DNA of 56,447 nt from Meiothermus sp. CFH 77666 (GTDB taxonomy: Bacteria > Deinococcota > Deinococci > Deinococcales > Thermaceae): contig NZ_JAGDFV010000023.1 of the NCBI RefSeq assembly GCF_017497985.1, positions 1 to 56,447 of the forward strand, written 5' to 3'. Positions 8,042-18,428 of the stretch are shown here, piece after piece. A program made the translations under genes and the position numbers. Below the pieces are notes generated by a model. That model did no database searches and was not told where the DNA came from. It worked only from the letters and a program-made list of their open reading frames with translations. Positions within the stretch are counted from its first letter, which is position 1. The number at the start of each line of letters is the position of its first letter.

Positions 8042-9232
8042 TTAAACAGTGGGAAAAACCTGTCTGCCGCTCACGTAGACCGCGTGAATCGGGGTATGGC
8101 CCCATTGGTATAGCGGCATGAGGGCATGAGGTGAGTCCACCACCACAAAGTCGGCCCGGGCTCCGGGCTCAATCTTGCCCAAATCGGCCCGCCCCAGGGC
8201 CAGGGCTGCGTTTTCGGTATGCGCCATCAAGGCCTCCTCGAGGGAAAGCCGCCCGAGGGACACGGTCAGTTGCATGCCCAGCCAGGGGCTGTAGAACGGA
8301 CTGCTGCCGGGGTTATGGTCGGTGGCAATGGCCACCCTCACGCCCGCATCCCACATGGCCCGGGCATTGGGGAAGGGCTTGCGCAGGATGACCGCCGCGC
8401 CGGGGAGCACCGTCCCCACCGTGCCTGAGGCGGCCAGGGCACGCCAGTCTTCGGGAGTGGACTGCTCGAGGTGATCTGCCGAGAGCGCCCCCAGCGCCGC
8501 CGCCAGCCGGGTGGCCCCGGTATGGACAATCTGCTCGGCGTGGAGTTTGATCCGAAGGTTATGCGAAAGGGCCGCCTCCAGGATTTGTCGGGTTTCGTCC
8601 AGAGTGAATGCACCCTCGTCGCAGAACACATCCACCGCCTCGGCCAGCCCAGTTCTAGCTACTTCGGGAATAAGCTCCTGGCAGAACATCTCTATGTACC
8701 GGCTGCGCTCCCAGCCTTTGGGGATTACGTGCGCCAGGAGCGTGGCGAACACATGCTGCGGTAGGTGTTCCTCGAGCCGCCGGATTACCCGCAGCATCTT
8801 GAGTTCGGCTTCGGGAACAAGGCCGTAGCCACTCTTGATTTCTATGGCGGTTACCCCTTGGGCCAGGAAGAGGGCGGCTCGAGCTTGCGCCCACGCGTAC
8901 AGTTCATCTTCCGAAGCGGCATCGGTGGCCCGCACCGTTGAATAAATCCCGCCCCCCGCAGCCAGGATGGCCTCGTAGCTTTCGCCTCGAGCACGTTGCA
9001 GGTACTCGCCCAGCCGGTCGCCGCCATAGACCAGATGGGTGTGGGCGTCCACCAGGCCCGGCACTGCCCCACGCCCGCCCAGCTCGGTGCGGGGCCAAAG
9101 ATGGTAGGCCTCCGGCAGTTCGGCCTCGGCCCCCACCCAGACAAAACGCCCATCCTGGACGGCGAAAGCGGCACGCTCGAGCCTGCGCTGGGGCGTGTAT
9201 AGCTCAGATATCCCAACAAAGACTTGATTCAT
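8042..9232 (-). CDS. hutI: Imidazolonepropionase
   Basis: Third enzyme of histidine degradation: hydrolyses 4-imidazolone-5-propionate to N-formimino-L-glutamate. 396 aa, amidohydrolase superfamily, one metal ion. Motifs in order are DAHTHLVYGG (metal HxH), IEIKSGYG, KLHAEQIVHTG, SADHLEQ and ATDHNPGSSP (metal Asp), all typical for HutI. It is part of the regulator-hutU-hutI operon, 149 bases after hutU, with hairpin-forming repeat DNA in the gap. Enzymes for the last step (hutF/hutG) are not in the window. Confidence 0.96.
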   Translation of the reverse strand: MNQVFVGISELYTPQRRLERAAFAVQDGRFVWVGAEAELPEAYHLWPRTELGGRGAVPGLVDAHTHLVYGGDRLGEYLQRARGESYEAILAAGGGIYSTVRATDAASEDELYAWAQARAALFLAQGVTAIEIKSGYGLVPEAELKMLRVIRRLEEHLPQHVFATLLAHVIPKGWERSRYIEMFCQELIPEVARTGLAEAVDVFCDEGAFTLDETRQILEAALSHNLRIKLHAEQIVHTGATRLAAALGALSADHLEQSTPEDWRALAASGTVGTVLPGAAVILRKPFPNARAMWDAGVRVAIATDHNPGSSPFYSPWLGMQLTVSLGRLSLEEALMAHTENAALALGRADLGKIEPGARADFVVVDSPHALMPLYQWGHTPIHAVYVSGRQVFPTV

Positions 9233-9245
9233 AGTGCCCTTAGTT

Positions 9246-9268
9246 CCCTCTCCCCTTGTGGGAGAGGG
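9246..9268. repeat. Palindromic repeat between hutU and hutI
   Basis: CCCTCTCCC-CTTGT-GGGAGAGGG is a perfect 9-bp inverted repeat. The same CCCTCTCCC/GGGAGAGGG palindrome is the core of the repeat element at 35185-35300, so this looks like a partial copy. It could act as an mRNA-stabilising or attenuating stem within the hut transcript. Confidence 0.6.
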
Positions 9269-9347
9269 TTAAGGTGAGGGTGTCGAGTTCGCAGAACTCG
9301 TAAATGTGCACGAGGCAATGTCAACGGCATTCACCTTCGGCTCACTA

Positions 9348-9381
9348 CCCCCTCCCAACCTCCCCCGCCAGGGGGGAGGGG
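9348..9381. repeat. GC-rich hairpin directly after hutU
   Basis: CCCCTCCC pairs with GGGAGGGG around a loop of about 17 bases, starting one base after the hutU stop codon (minus strand). No T-run follows on the minus strand, so it is not a classical terminator; it may protect the 3' end of hutU mRNA. Confidence 0.45.
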
Positions 9382-11027
<1,646 letters not shown>

Positions 11028-11031
<4 letters not shown>

Positions 11032-11723
11032 GGTCGTTCTCCTTGGGGAATGAAGGTGTCCTCGAGGTAGTAGCGGTCGGCCCGCATCAGGTACTCCACC
11101 CAGGTGATAGGGGTTTCAAAGGTGTAGGTGAGGCGCTCGAGGCGCAGGGCCGGGGCATTGGGGGGCTGCTCCAGCAGGGCGGCCAGGGGGTTGGGCAGGG
11201 CCACTGCCTCCAGCCGCTGCCAGACCCTGGTGAGGGGCAGGCCCAGGGTGTGAACCAGCAGGTCGTGGATGGACTCACGGGTCAGGTCGTGCTGTAGCAG
11301 GCCCTGGCAGTGCGCCGGGTGCAGGTAGCGCACCTCGTGCTGCACCGGCTCATCGTCCAGAAAGCGCAGCCGCTCCACATACAGAGCCTCTGAAACCCCC
11401 AGCTTCTGGCGCACCTCCGCCGGGGTGGGGCGCAGTTCGGCGGTGAGCACCTGGGTTTTAGGGGTAGCCCCCTGGGCGCGGGCGAACTCGTAGAAGGGGC
11501 GTACCCGCAGGAAGCCCTGGCTGAAGCGCCGCTCGGTGGGGAAGCTGCCCTTGCCCTGCCGGCGCAAGAGGTAGCCCTCGCGCTCGAGTTCCTGCAAAGC
11601 CCGCCGCGCGGTCATGCGGCTCACCCCAAAGCGCCGGGCCAGGCTGTTTTCCGAGAGGGGAAACCCTGGGGCGGCCTTGCCCAGCTCCTGCAAGACGGCT
11701 TCCTTGACGCGCAGGTATTTCAC
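11028..11723 (-). CDS. GntR-family (HutC-like) transcriptional regulator of the hut genes
   Basis: 231 aa. The N-terminal GntR winged helix-turn-helix (about residues 1-68; [20 protein letters not shown], then [14 protein letters not shown]) is joined to a C-terminal UTRA ligand-binding domain (about 85-225), the HutC subfamily arrangement. In HutC proteins urocanate usually relieves repression. Here the gene is the first of the hutU-hutI operon and divergent from hutH, with a palindromic site between them, so autoregulation together with control of hutH is likely. It could be named hutC, but the effector is not shown by sequence. Confidence 0.9.
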
Positions 11724-11733
11724 GGTTTATCCT

Positions 11734-11776
11734 CTCACTTGTATATACAACCTCAACCGGTTGTAGGTCAAGTGAG
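11734..11776. promoter_or_regulatory. Divergent hut promoter/operator dyad
   Basis: A 43-bp imperfect dyad fills the space between the regulator gene and hutH: CTCACTTG/CAAGTGAG at the ends and ACAACC/GGTTGT inside. It includes the perfect palindrome TTGTATATACAA (11739-11750), like sites bound by GntR/HutC proteins. On the minus strand TTGACC (11766-11771) and TATATA (11742-11747), 18 bases apart, form a plausible promoter for the regulator-hutU-hutI operon, so a repressor bound to the palindrome would cover its -10 box. The right end overlaps the hutH Shine-Dalgarno. Confidence 0.7.
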
Positions 11777-11781
11777 GAGCC

Positions 11782-13302
11782 ATGGTTGAACTGGATAGGA
11801 CGCTGGACCTCGAGGCTTTCCGCCGGGTGGTACGTGAAAAAGCGCCCGTGGGCCTGAGCCCAGCCGCCAAAGAGCGCCTTGAAGGGTGCCGTGCTTTTGT
11901 CGAACAGCTCTGTGTTCAAAACGAGCCGGTGTACGGCCTTAACACCGGCTTCGGCAAGCTGGCCAGCGTGCGGATTGCCGCCGCTGACCTGAAGCTCCTG
12001 CAGCGCAACCTGCTGCTCTCGCACGCCATTGGGGTGGGGGAGCCGTTCCCCGCCGAAGTAGTGCGGGGCATGCTGCTGTTGCGGGCCCAGAGCCTGGCCC
12101 TGGGCTACTCCGGGGTGCGGGTGGAGGTAGTGGAGCGGCTTTTGTGGTTTCTGAACCAGGACATCCTACCGCTGGTGCCCTCGCAGGGTTCGGTGGGGGC
12201 CTCGGGCGACCTGGCCCCCCTGGCCCACATGTGTCTGCCGCTGATCGGTGAGGGCGAGGTGCTCCACCGGGGCCGGGTGCAGCCTGCAGGCGAGGTGCTG
12301 CGGGTTTACGGGGTGGAGGCCCTCGAGCTTCAGGCCAAGGAGGGCCTGGCCCTGATCAACGGCACCCAGGCCATGACCGCCCTGCTGGCCCTCTTGCTCC
12401 TGGACGCCGAGGTGCTGCTCAAAACCGCCGATATCGCCGTGGCCATGAGCGTGGAGGCCCTCAAGGGGAGCCACCGCCCCTTCGACGAAGCCGTGGCCCG
12501 GCTGCGCCCCCACCCGGGCATGGCCGCCACCAGCGCCAACGTGCGTAAGCTATTGCAGGACTCCGAGATCATGCGCTCACACATAGACTGCGACAAGATT
12601 CAGGACGCCTACAGCCTGCGGGCCGCCCCCCAGGTGCACGGGGCCAGCCGCGACGCCCTTACACACGTGCTCGAGGTGGTGCGGCGGGAGATGCAGAGCG
12701 TGACCGACAACCCCCTGGTGCTGCCCGAGGAAGGGCGCACCCTCTCGGCGGGCAACTTCCACGGCCAGCCGCTGGCCCTGGCCGCCGACTACGCCGGTAT
12801 CGCCCTGGCCGAGCTGGCCAACATCTCCGAGCGGCGCATCGAGCAGATGTTGAACCCGGCCCTCTCGGGCCTGCCGGCCTTTCTGGCCGAGGGCAGCGGG
12901 CTGAACTCGGGGCTGATGATCAGCCAGTACACCGCTGCCGCGCTGGTGAGCGAGAACAAGGTGCTGGCGCATCCGGCCTCGGTGGACTCCATCCCCACCA
13001 GCGCCAACCAGGAAGACCACGTCTCCATGGGCACCATCGGGGCCCGCAAGGCCCGCAGCATCTTCGAGAACACCCTCTGGGTGCTGGCCATCGAGCTGGC
13101 CTCGGCGGCCCAGGCCCTGGACTTTCACGCCCCCCTTCGGCCTGGCAAGGGGGTGGAGGCAGTTTGGCAACGCATCCGGCAGGAAATCCCCCACCTGGAT
13201 CGCGACCGCTACCTGAAGCCCGAGCTGTTGCGCCTGTGCGAGCTCATTCGCTCCGGCGAACTGGTCAGGGTGGCCGAGCGGGCGGTGGGTACGCTGGAAT
13301 AG
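11782..13302 (+). CDS. hutH: Histidine ammonia-lyase
   Basis: First enzyme of histidine degradation: deaminates L-histidine to urocanate and ammonia. 506 aa, the normal length. The self-formed MIO cofactor triad Ala-Ser-Gly is at 140-142 in [12 protein letters not shown]. The catalytic tyrosine is in [10 protein letters not shown] (51-60). Other family blocks are [15 protein letters not shown] and [18 protein letters not shown] Shine-Dalgarno lies just before the ATG. It is divergently transcribed from the regulator-hutU-hutI operon and controlled from the shared dyad. Confidence 0.97.
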   Translation: MVELDRTLDLEAFRRVVREKAPVGLSPAAKERLEGCRAFVEQLCVQNEPVYGLNTGFGKLASVRIAAADLKLLQRNLLLSHAIGVGEPFPAEVVRGMLLLRAQSLALGYSGVRVEVVERLLWFLNQDILPLVPSQGSVGASGDLAPLAHMCLPLIGEGEVLHRGRVQPAGEVLRVYGVEALELQAKEGLALINGTQAMTALLALLLLDAEVLLKTADIAVAMSVEALKGSHRPFDEAVARLRPHPGMAATSANVRKLLQDSEIMRSHIDCDKIQDAYSLRAAPQVHGASRDALTHVLEVVRREMQSVTDNPLVLPEEGRTLSAGNFHGQPLALAADYAGIALAELANISERRIEQMLNPALSGLPAFLAEGSGLNSGLMISQYTAAALVSENKVLAHPASVDSIPTSANQEDHVSMGTIGARKARSIFENTLWVLAIELASAAQALDFHAPLRPGKGVEAVWQRIRQEIPHLDRDRYLKPELLRLCELIRSGELVRVAERAVGTLE

Positions 13303-13327
13303 AGCTATCCCTTAGACTGTACAGGTT

Positions 13328-14326
13328 GTGACCACGACGACAACGCCCAAAACCGCCTTTTACCGAGAAAGGCTCCAGAGCGCCCGGGCCGTGCTGGCCC
13401 CCATGGCGGGCTACACCGATGCCCCCTTTCGCAGGCTGGCCTTGGAGCACGGAGCCGCCTGGACGGTGAGCGAGATGGTGCTGGCCCGGGGCTTGCTGGC
13501 TGGGGAGCGCAAATCCACCGAGCTGGGCGCACCGTATCCGGGGGAGCCCAACCTGGTGGTGCAGCTCTTTGGCGACGACCCCGACGTACTGTGCGAGGCC
13601 GCTGCCAAAGCCGAGGCGCTTTTTTCACCAGTGGCGATAGACCTGAACATGGGTTGCCCGGCGCCCAAGCTGGCCGGGCGGGGCGGGGCCTGCTTGCTGC
13701 AAACCCCCGAGCGGGCCTTCGAGCTGGTGCGGGCCATGCGCCAGGGAACCCGGCTCGAGGTCAGCGCCAAGATGCGCCTGGGCTGGGACGAAGACCGGAG
13801 CCTGGAGATTGCCCAGGGCCTCGAGGCCGCCGGGGTGGCCCTCCTCACCGTGCATGGCCGTACCAGCCGCCAGCGCTACGAGGGCCAGGCCAACTGGGAG
13901 GCCATAGGCCGGGTGGCGGAGGCCGTGCGGGTGCCGGTGCTGGGCTCGGGCGACGTAACCACCCCCGAGCAGTTCCACACGTGCCTCCAGACCGGGGTGG
14001 CCGGGGTGATGATTGGCCGCGGAGCGGTGGGCAACCCCTGGATTTTTCGCCAAATCGCCTCCAGGGTACCGGCCCCGTCCCTCCCGGAGCGCATACAGAC
14101 CGCGCTGCGCCACGCCGAGCTAAATGTGCAGTGGTACGGCGAGTTTCACGGCCTCCGTCAGCTTCGCAAGGTGCTCTACCGGTATTTCCCGGCCAACCCG
14201 GAGCTGCACCCGGTGCTCAAGCAGGTGTCTACCCTGAAAGAACTGAAGCAAGCCCTGCTCAGCGCAGGATGCCCTGTAGCATCTGTGCCACCGAACGATC
14301 CAGGATACCCGGAATGCGGGCGCTAA
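13328..14326 (+). CDS. tRNA-dihydrouridine synthase
   Basis: FMN-dependent reductase that forms dihydrouridine in tRNA D-loops, 332 aa, starting with GTG. Motifs: [15 protein letters not shown] (flavin-binding N-terminus), [20 protein letters not shown] with the catalytic Cys in [28 protein letters not shown] and [13 protein letters not shown]. The C-terminal helical RNA-binding domain is short. Its last 68 bases overlap, on the opposite strand, the end of the lipoprotein gene; both frames appear real up to the overlap, so the C-terminal tail (about 22 aa) may have been extended by loss of an earlier stop. A TAGACT box lies 9 bases before the start. Confidence 0.92.
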   Translation: MTTTTTPKTAFYRERLQSARAVLAPMAGYTDAPFRRLALEHGAAWTVSEMVLARGLLAGERKSTELGAPYPGEPNLVVQLFGDDPDVLCEAAAKAEALFSPVAIDLNMGCPAPKLAGRGGACLLQTPERAFELVRAMRQGTRLEVSAKMRLGWDEDRSLEIAQGLEAAGVALLTVHGRTSRQRYEGQANWEAIGRVAEAVRVPVLGSGDVTTPEQFHTCLQTGVAGVMIGRGAVGNPWIFRQIASRVPAPSLPERIQTALRHAELNVQWYGEFHGLRQLRKVLYRYFPANPELHPVLKQVSTLKELKQALLSAGCPVASVPPNDPGYPECGR

Positions 14327-15044
14327 GCCCCAAATCCACACTCACGCCGCCCACGCCCGGCAGTCCCGAGAGCGCAAGCCGCAGCTCGCCTCGGTTGCGT
14401 CCGTTGGGGCCCAAGCCCAGGTTGAAAGCACTCTCGGCCACGCTGCGCCCGCCGATCAGAACGCGCAGGGGGCCTTCCAGGGTGAAGCCGATGGGGTTGG
14501 GGTTCTCCACCTCCAGCACCAGCCGGATGGCCAGCCCATCCAGGCGAATCTCGGCCAGCCGAATGGTCGGGAGCTGGAAGGCAAACTGAATGCGCACATC
14601 GCGGTCTACCAGGGTCACGGGCCCAATCGGTACCACCGCCGGGCCCAGTTGAACCCGCAGCTCACCCAACAAACGGAAGCGGGTGTTCTGCCCACTCACC
14701 AGGCTGGCCAGTGCCCGCGTACCCTCCACAATAGGCACCACCAGCCGGGTGCTGGCGTCGCGGCTGGCCCCCGAGGGGATTTCCAGGGCAGGCAGGGTCA
14801 GGCGAAACTGCGAACCGCCCAACTCTGCCGTTACGGTGCTGTCCAGCAAGGGCAGGGTGAAGCCGTTGGGGTTGGTCAGGCGCAGGCGCACGTCGAACTC
14901 GCCCCGCCCGCTGAAAGGGTCAATCGAGACCAGACTGAACTGCAAAAGCTCTACCTGCGGCGCCTGGGGCCGCACGGCCTGCGGTACGCAAGCCCCGAGT
15001 ATCAAGGCCAGACCCCACAATGCCCATACCAAAACACGTTTCAT
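14259..15044 (-). CDS. LEA-14/WHy-domain lipoprotein
   Basis: Predicted membrane-anchored lipoprotein, 261 aa. The start chosen ([19 protein letters not shown]) gives a signal peptide ending in lipobox LGAC with the lipidated Cys at residue 19; an in-frame start 5 codons upstream adds no signal features. The mature part has two LEA-14-type (water stress/hypersensitive response) beta-sandwich repeats, recognisable by the paired motifs [18 protein letters not shown] and [19 protein letters not shown]. In bacteria such proteins sit on the outside of the membrane; function is unknown, possibly desiccation or stress protection. Its 3' end overlaps the dus gene by 68 bp, tail to tail. Confidence 0.87.
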   Translation of the reverse strand: MKRVLVWALWGLALILGACVPQAVRPQAPQVELLQFSLVSIDPFSGRGEFDVRLRLTNPNGFTLPLLDSTVTAELGGSQFRLTLPALEIPSGASRDASTRLVVPIVEGTRALASLVSGQNTRFRLLGELRVQLGPAVVPIGPVTLVDRDVRIQFAFQLPTIRLAEIRLDGLAIRLVLEVENPNPIGFTLEGPLRVLIGGRSVAESAFNLGLGPNGRNRGELRLALSGLPGVGGVSVDLGLSARIPGILDRSVAQMLQGILR

Positions 15045-15110
15045 GATTGCCTCCACCACGAGCTTACCGGATGCGGGTTCCTGATGCTGGGTTATTTCCT
15101 TTAGAACCCC

Positions 15111-15971
15111 TTAACCCACCGTCCAGCCCCGGGCCCGGAACTCTTCCAGGATGGGCTTGAAGGCGGGCCAGACCGGGCTTTCGCTGGGGTAGGGAGGGCG
15201 GGGGTAGCCCCCAGGCAGACCCAGATGGCGCAGGGCCTGCTTGAGCAGCACAAAACCGCCCTGGGCCAGCACCCGGCCAAAGGGTTCTACCTCGGCTTGC
15301 AGGGCCTGGGCCTCGGCGACCTTGCCGGCCTGCCAGAGCGTGAGCATCTCTTTGTACGGCTTGGGGGCCAGGTTGGAAACCGCCAGGATGCCCCCCTTGG
15401 CGCCCAGCCCCAGGGCCCCCAGGAAGGTGGGGGCATGGCCGGTGTAGAGCTCGAGGGCCAGTTTTTGCGAAGCATAAAAGGCCATGCGGGCCAGTTCCCC
15501 GCTCGAGTCTTTGAGGCCCCCAATGTTGGGGTGCTTGGCCAGCTCGGCCACTACCGGCAGGGGCAGCGGGGCTTTGGTGTTTGCGGGCACATGGTAGAGC
15601 CAGACCTCGGCCTTGCCCATATCGGCAATGCCCCCAAAGTAGCGCAACAGTCCATCGTTGCCCAGGTTGGCCTCGTAGTAGCGGGGAGGTGTGACCAGCA
15701 CCTTAGCACCCAGGCTCTCGGCTTCGCTCAGGGCAATGGCCGCCTGGGCCAGGGTCTCTTCCATTAAGCCCACCATGGCAGGCTTCCGGGGGGTCTGGAT
15801 GGCCAGGCCCGCAGCCCGTTCCTCGCGGGTCAGGTGGACGCCTTCGCCGTTGGAACCGTAAAACAGCAGCCCATCCACATGGGGTTCGATGGCCTGGGCA
15901 AGGTCGCGGAAGGCTTCTGCATCGAGGTGGCCGGTCTGGTCGAAGGGGGTGGGGAGGGGAGGGATGATCAT
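15111..15971 (-). CDS. DapA-family class I aldolase (dihydrodipicolinate synthase-like)
   Basis: Schiff-base TIM-barrel aldolase/lyase of the DHDPS/N-acetylneuraminate lyase family, 286 aa. The ATG giving MIIPPLPTPFD is chosen because it follows AAGGA and matches the family start; the frame is open further upstream. The Schiff-base lysine is in GGLKDSSG and the conserved tyrosine in WLYHVP. The substrate-loop motif reads YGSNGEGVHLT instead of the GTTGE of true DapA, so a different keto-acid substrate is likely. No lysine-biosynthesis genes are nearby. A monocistronic gene followed by the lipoprotein gene after 66 bases. Confidence 0.85.
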   Translation of the reverse strand: MIIPPLPTPFDQTGHLDAEAFRDLAQAIEPHVDGLLFYGSNGEGVHLTREERAAGLAIQTPRKPAMVGLMEETLAQAAIALSEAESLGAKVLVTPPRYYEANLGNDGLLRYFGGIADMGKAEVWLYHVPANTKAPLPLPVVAELAKHPNIGGLKDSSGELARMAFYASQKLALELYTGHAPTFLGALGLGAKGGILAVSNLAPKPYKEMLTLWQAGKVAEAQALQAEVEPFGRVLAQGGFVLLKQALRHLGLPGGYPRPPYPSESPVWPAFKPILEEFRARGWTVG

Positions 15972-16627
15972 AGTCGGCTTTTTCCTTGTGACAAAACCAG
16001 GTGATTCTATCGCATCGCAGGTCTCGAGGGCCAAGTGCCAAGGGCCATCGGGCAGGCTCTTATCATTTGCGGACATCGTTGTTGCGACCCCTCACCCGTT
16101 GACGCTGGGTTACCGTCAGAAATGCTTTATTCGGCAAAATCAGCACCAAACTGGCCAGCGGTGTCGCCACCCCTACCCGCAAGGGGAGAGGGAAAGGGGA
16201 AAACGAAAAAAGCCTGGGCCATTGGGCTTTTATCACAACCCTCGGATTAGCTTGAGCAGAGCCTGGGGATTCGCTGAGAACTTTCTAGCCGAGCGCAACA
16301 CGGGCCACAGGAGGCTCAGAATCCGCAAGCACATCGGCTTCACCGCCCCCTTTCGGCTGCTTGAGACACCCTCTCCCACGCCGTATCTCGCTGGTGGTGT
16401 AAGCGGTTCTCCACCTCCCTTGAGTACCGGCGTCGGCCGGGCCCGATGGCCCTTTACTGTGTCCTGGCCACAGGGTATACAGTCGGTACGCCCTAACCCC
16501 TTCTGCCTGCTTAACCGTTCCTGCGGTATGCAAAGTTTTCAAACAAAGTATGGTACAAACCTTCCTTTCTACCTCCTTGGGCCTTCAAGTAAAGACGGTA
16601 TGAGGGGCTTTCGGTAGCTAGGAGCAC
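15972..16627. other. 656-base intergenic stretch with repeats and no convincing gene
   Basis: Open frames here are short and have no family features. It holds a copy of the 116-bp dispersed repeat (16088-16203), a terminator-like hairpin AAAAGCC...GGGCTTTT just after it (about 16208-16231) and, near 16569-16604, the string CTACCTCCTTG...TTCAAGTAAAGACGG, which recurs near 37781-37817. The rest shows nothing I can name. Confidence 0.6.
16088..16203 (+). repeat. Dispersed 116-bp repeat, copy 1
   Basis: Aligns over its whole length with the reverse complement of 35185-35300. Shared blocks are CCCCTCACCCG at one end, TCGGCAAAAT in the middle, CGTCGCCACCC, and GGGAGAGGGAAAGGGGAAA at the other end. 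It is non-coding; size and terminal conservation suggest a MITE- or REP-like element. Confidence 0.75.
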
Positions 16628-17047
16628 TCAGGCCAACCGGGCCTCGAGGCTAATTTCCGGAACTGCCGCCAGGGCTTTGGAGATGGGGCACTTGGTCTTG
16701 GCCTCTTGAGCTAGCTCCTGAAACTTGTTCGCGTCAATACCGGGCACCTTGGCCACCAAATGCAGCTCGATTTTAGTGATGGTAGGGCCCTCGCCCAGGT
16801 GTACCCTGGCCGTGGCGTTCAGTTCTTCGGGTGGGGTGTTGTTGTTGGTGAGCAAAGCTGAAAGAAACATGGCGTAGCAGCCTGCATGGGCTGCCCCAAT
16901 CAGTTCCTCGGGGTTGGTTCCGCTGGCATCGGCAAACCTCGAGGCCCAGGTGTAAGGGCCTTCGTACACCCCACTTTCCAGCTTCAGGTGGCCCCGGCCT
17001 TCCTTCAGCGTACCTTTCCAGACCGCGTTGGCTGTGCGTATAGGCAT
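16628..17047 (-). CDS. osmC: OsmC-family peroxiredoxin
   Basis: Thiol peroxidase of the OsmC/Ohr superfamily that reduces organic hydroperoxides, 139 aa. The two redox cysteines are Cys57 in AAHAGCYAMF and Cys120 in KTKCPISKAL. The N-terminal MPIRTANAVWKGTLKEGRG and the GTNPEELIGAAHAGC block place it in the OsmC rather than the Ohr subgroup. A GAAAGGAGC Shine-Dalgarno precedes the ATG. The gene is monocistronic with long intergenic DNA on its downstream side. Confidence 0.94.
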   Translation of the reverse strand: MPIRTANAVWKGTLKEGRGHLKLESGVYEGPYTWASRFADASGTNPEELIGAAHAGCYAMFLSALLTNNNTPPEELNATARVHLGEGPTITKIELHLVAKVPGIDANKFQELAQEAKTKCPISKALAAVPEISLEARLA

Positions 17048-17213
17048 AGCATGGCTCCTTTCGCTTACTATCTTGCGCTCTTCAAAGCCGGACTGGTTGT
17101 GTCGTAGGTCGCAAGTTGGGTCATGGGCAGGATGGGGGGCTGTGTATATCGGCTATTCGCGGTAGGCGTTGCTTTGAGCTTTCGGCCCCCCCACCTACGG
17201 GTTTGACCTTTCT

Positions 17214-18062
17214 GTGCCAAGAGCGCACAATGCCCTGGTGCTGGCCTTCATGTTCGTGGATGGCTTCGGGCTTACGGACGACCCCCGAAGTCCACTTCAG
17301 CGCTTGGATTTGCCCACCCTACGCGTCTTGAGCGGTGGATTTAGCCAGCAGCCCTTCAGCCAGCCCCACCTGGCCTATCGCGTTCTGGACGCCAGGCTTG
17401 GGGTGGAGGGCCTGCCCCAGTCGGGGACTGGCCAGACCGCTTTGCTGACCGGGCTCAATGCGGCCCAGTGGCTGGGCTACCACCAGGGTCCGCATCCACT
17501 GAGTAGGCTGCAAGTGTTGTTGCAGCAGGAAAGCCTCCAGGTCTGGGCTGCCCGGCAGGGTTTGCGGGTTCTGCACGCCAACGGCTACCGGCGGGAATAC
17601 CTGGAACGGGTGGTGAACAGCCGTCGCAACTTGCTTTCGGCCTTTGGCTTTGCTGCCAGGATGGCCGGGTTGGAGCTGCTTCCCATTGATCATCCCCAAG
17701 CACTTTTACCTGCTTTCTGGCCCGAACCCGAAGCCGCAGGCCGGCGCTTTGCCCAGCTTGCTCAGGCGCACCACCTCACCATCCTGGAAAACTGGGCGCT
17801 GGATTATTCGGCCCACCGCTTGCCGGACAGGCTCGAGGAGCGCTTTATAGAGCTGGATCGGTTCCTGTATGGCTTCCTGAACGCCAACTCCGGAGTCACA
17901 CTAATCCTCACCGCCGACCACGGTAATGCGGAAGAACCCTGGCACACCCAGCACACCCACAACCCCGTGCCCCTCGTGGTTTGTGGCCCTGGGGCCGACC
18001 ATCTGCCAGAAATGCATCGCCTGACCGATGTGGCGCCCTGGATCAAACAATCGTTGGGCTGA
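17214..18062 (+). CDS. Alkaline-phosphatase-superfamily metalloenzyme (phosphoglycerate mutase-like)
   Basis: 282 aa, GTG start. It resembles the metal-binding domain of cofactor-independent phosphoglycerate mutases: N-terminal FMFVDGFGL with a metal Asp, GLPQSGTGQTALLTG carrying the probable phospho-acceptor Thr/Ser, TADHGNAEE and THNPVPLVV with metal Asp/His ligands. It is much shorter than iPGM (about 500 aa) because the second domain is missing, so it is likely a phosphatase or phosphonate/phospho-sugar mutase-like enzyme with unknown substrate. It ends 26 bases from the convergent tRNA-Thr gene. Confidence 0.8.
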   Translation: MPRAHNALVLAFMFVDGFGLTDDPRSPLQRLDLPTLRVLSGGFSQQPFSQPHLAYRVLDARLGVEGLPQSGTGQTALLTGLNAAQWLGYHQGPHPLSRLQVLLQQESLQVWAARQGLRVLHANGYRREYLERVVNSRRNLLSAFGFAARMAGLELLPIDHPQALLPAFWPEPEAAGRRFAQLAQAHHLTILENWALDYSAHRLPDRLEERFIELDRFLYGFLNANSGVTLILTADHGNAEEPWHTQHTHNPVPLVVCGPGADHLPEMHRLTDVAPWIKQSLG

Positions 18063-18088
18063 GCCAGTGCTGGTTTTTGCGTGGGAAT

Positions 18089-18163
18089 TGGAGCCGGTGG
18101 TCGGATTTGAACCGACGACCGCTCGATTACGAATCGAGTGCTCTACCGCTGAGCTACACCGGC
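18089..18163 (-). tRNA. tRNA-Thr (anticodon CGT)
   Basis: Cloverleaf of 75 nt with encoded CCA: acceptor GCCGGTG/CACCGGC, anticodon stem CTCGA/TCGAG, loop TTCGTAA with anticodon CGT. Together with the two in the left operon, the window carries all three usual bacterial threonine isoacceptors. Confidence 0.97.
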
Positions 18164-18173
18164 ACGCTGGGTT

Positions 18174-18202
18174 ATTCTAGCGGCTTTGGGCGGAGCGTAC
18201 AA
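18174..18202 (-). promoter_or_regulatory. Promoter of tRNA-Thr(CGT)
   Basis: On the minus strand a -35 box TTGTAC (18197-18202) and a -10 box TAGAAT (18174-18179) are separated by 17 bases and end about 10 bases before the tRNA 5' end. Confidence 0.75.
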
Positions 18203-18415
18203 CTCCCATGCCCCTCTTGCGCAGTATCTGCGAAGGAGTGGGAGAACAGGGGGTTTGCCGGAGTAGCCTGGCAAGCTCTTGTTTGGCGCAGTCTAGATTC
18301 ATCTCTAAACCTTACACAGGCGCAACTTAGTTCCCTTGAAAACTCAAACGGTTTCCCGGGGGCGAGGCTGAAAAGCCAGGCTGCTTCTAAACTGGCAAAT
18401 ATCCCATTGCGGTGG

Positions 18416-18421
18416 TAGAGT
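18416..18421 (+). promoter_or_regulatory. -10 box of a leaderless promoter (rph)
   Basis: TAGAGT is followed by 7 bases and the rph ATG. There is no Shine-Dalgarno. The -35 region is weak (TGGCAA at 18393-18398). Confidence 0.45.
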
Positions 18422-18428
18422 CTCGCAG

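Noticed and set aside
16285-16542. Open frame of 85 codons on the minus strand
   Set aside because: No ribosome site, no family features, and it lies in repeat-rich intergenic DNA.
18062-18082. CCAG-TG-CTGG-TTTTT as a terminator after the mutase-like gene
   Set aside because: Only a 4-bp stem; too weak to call.
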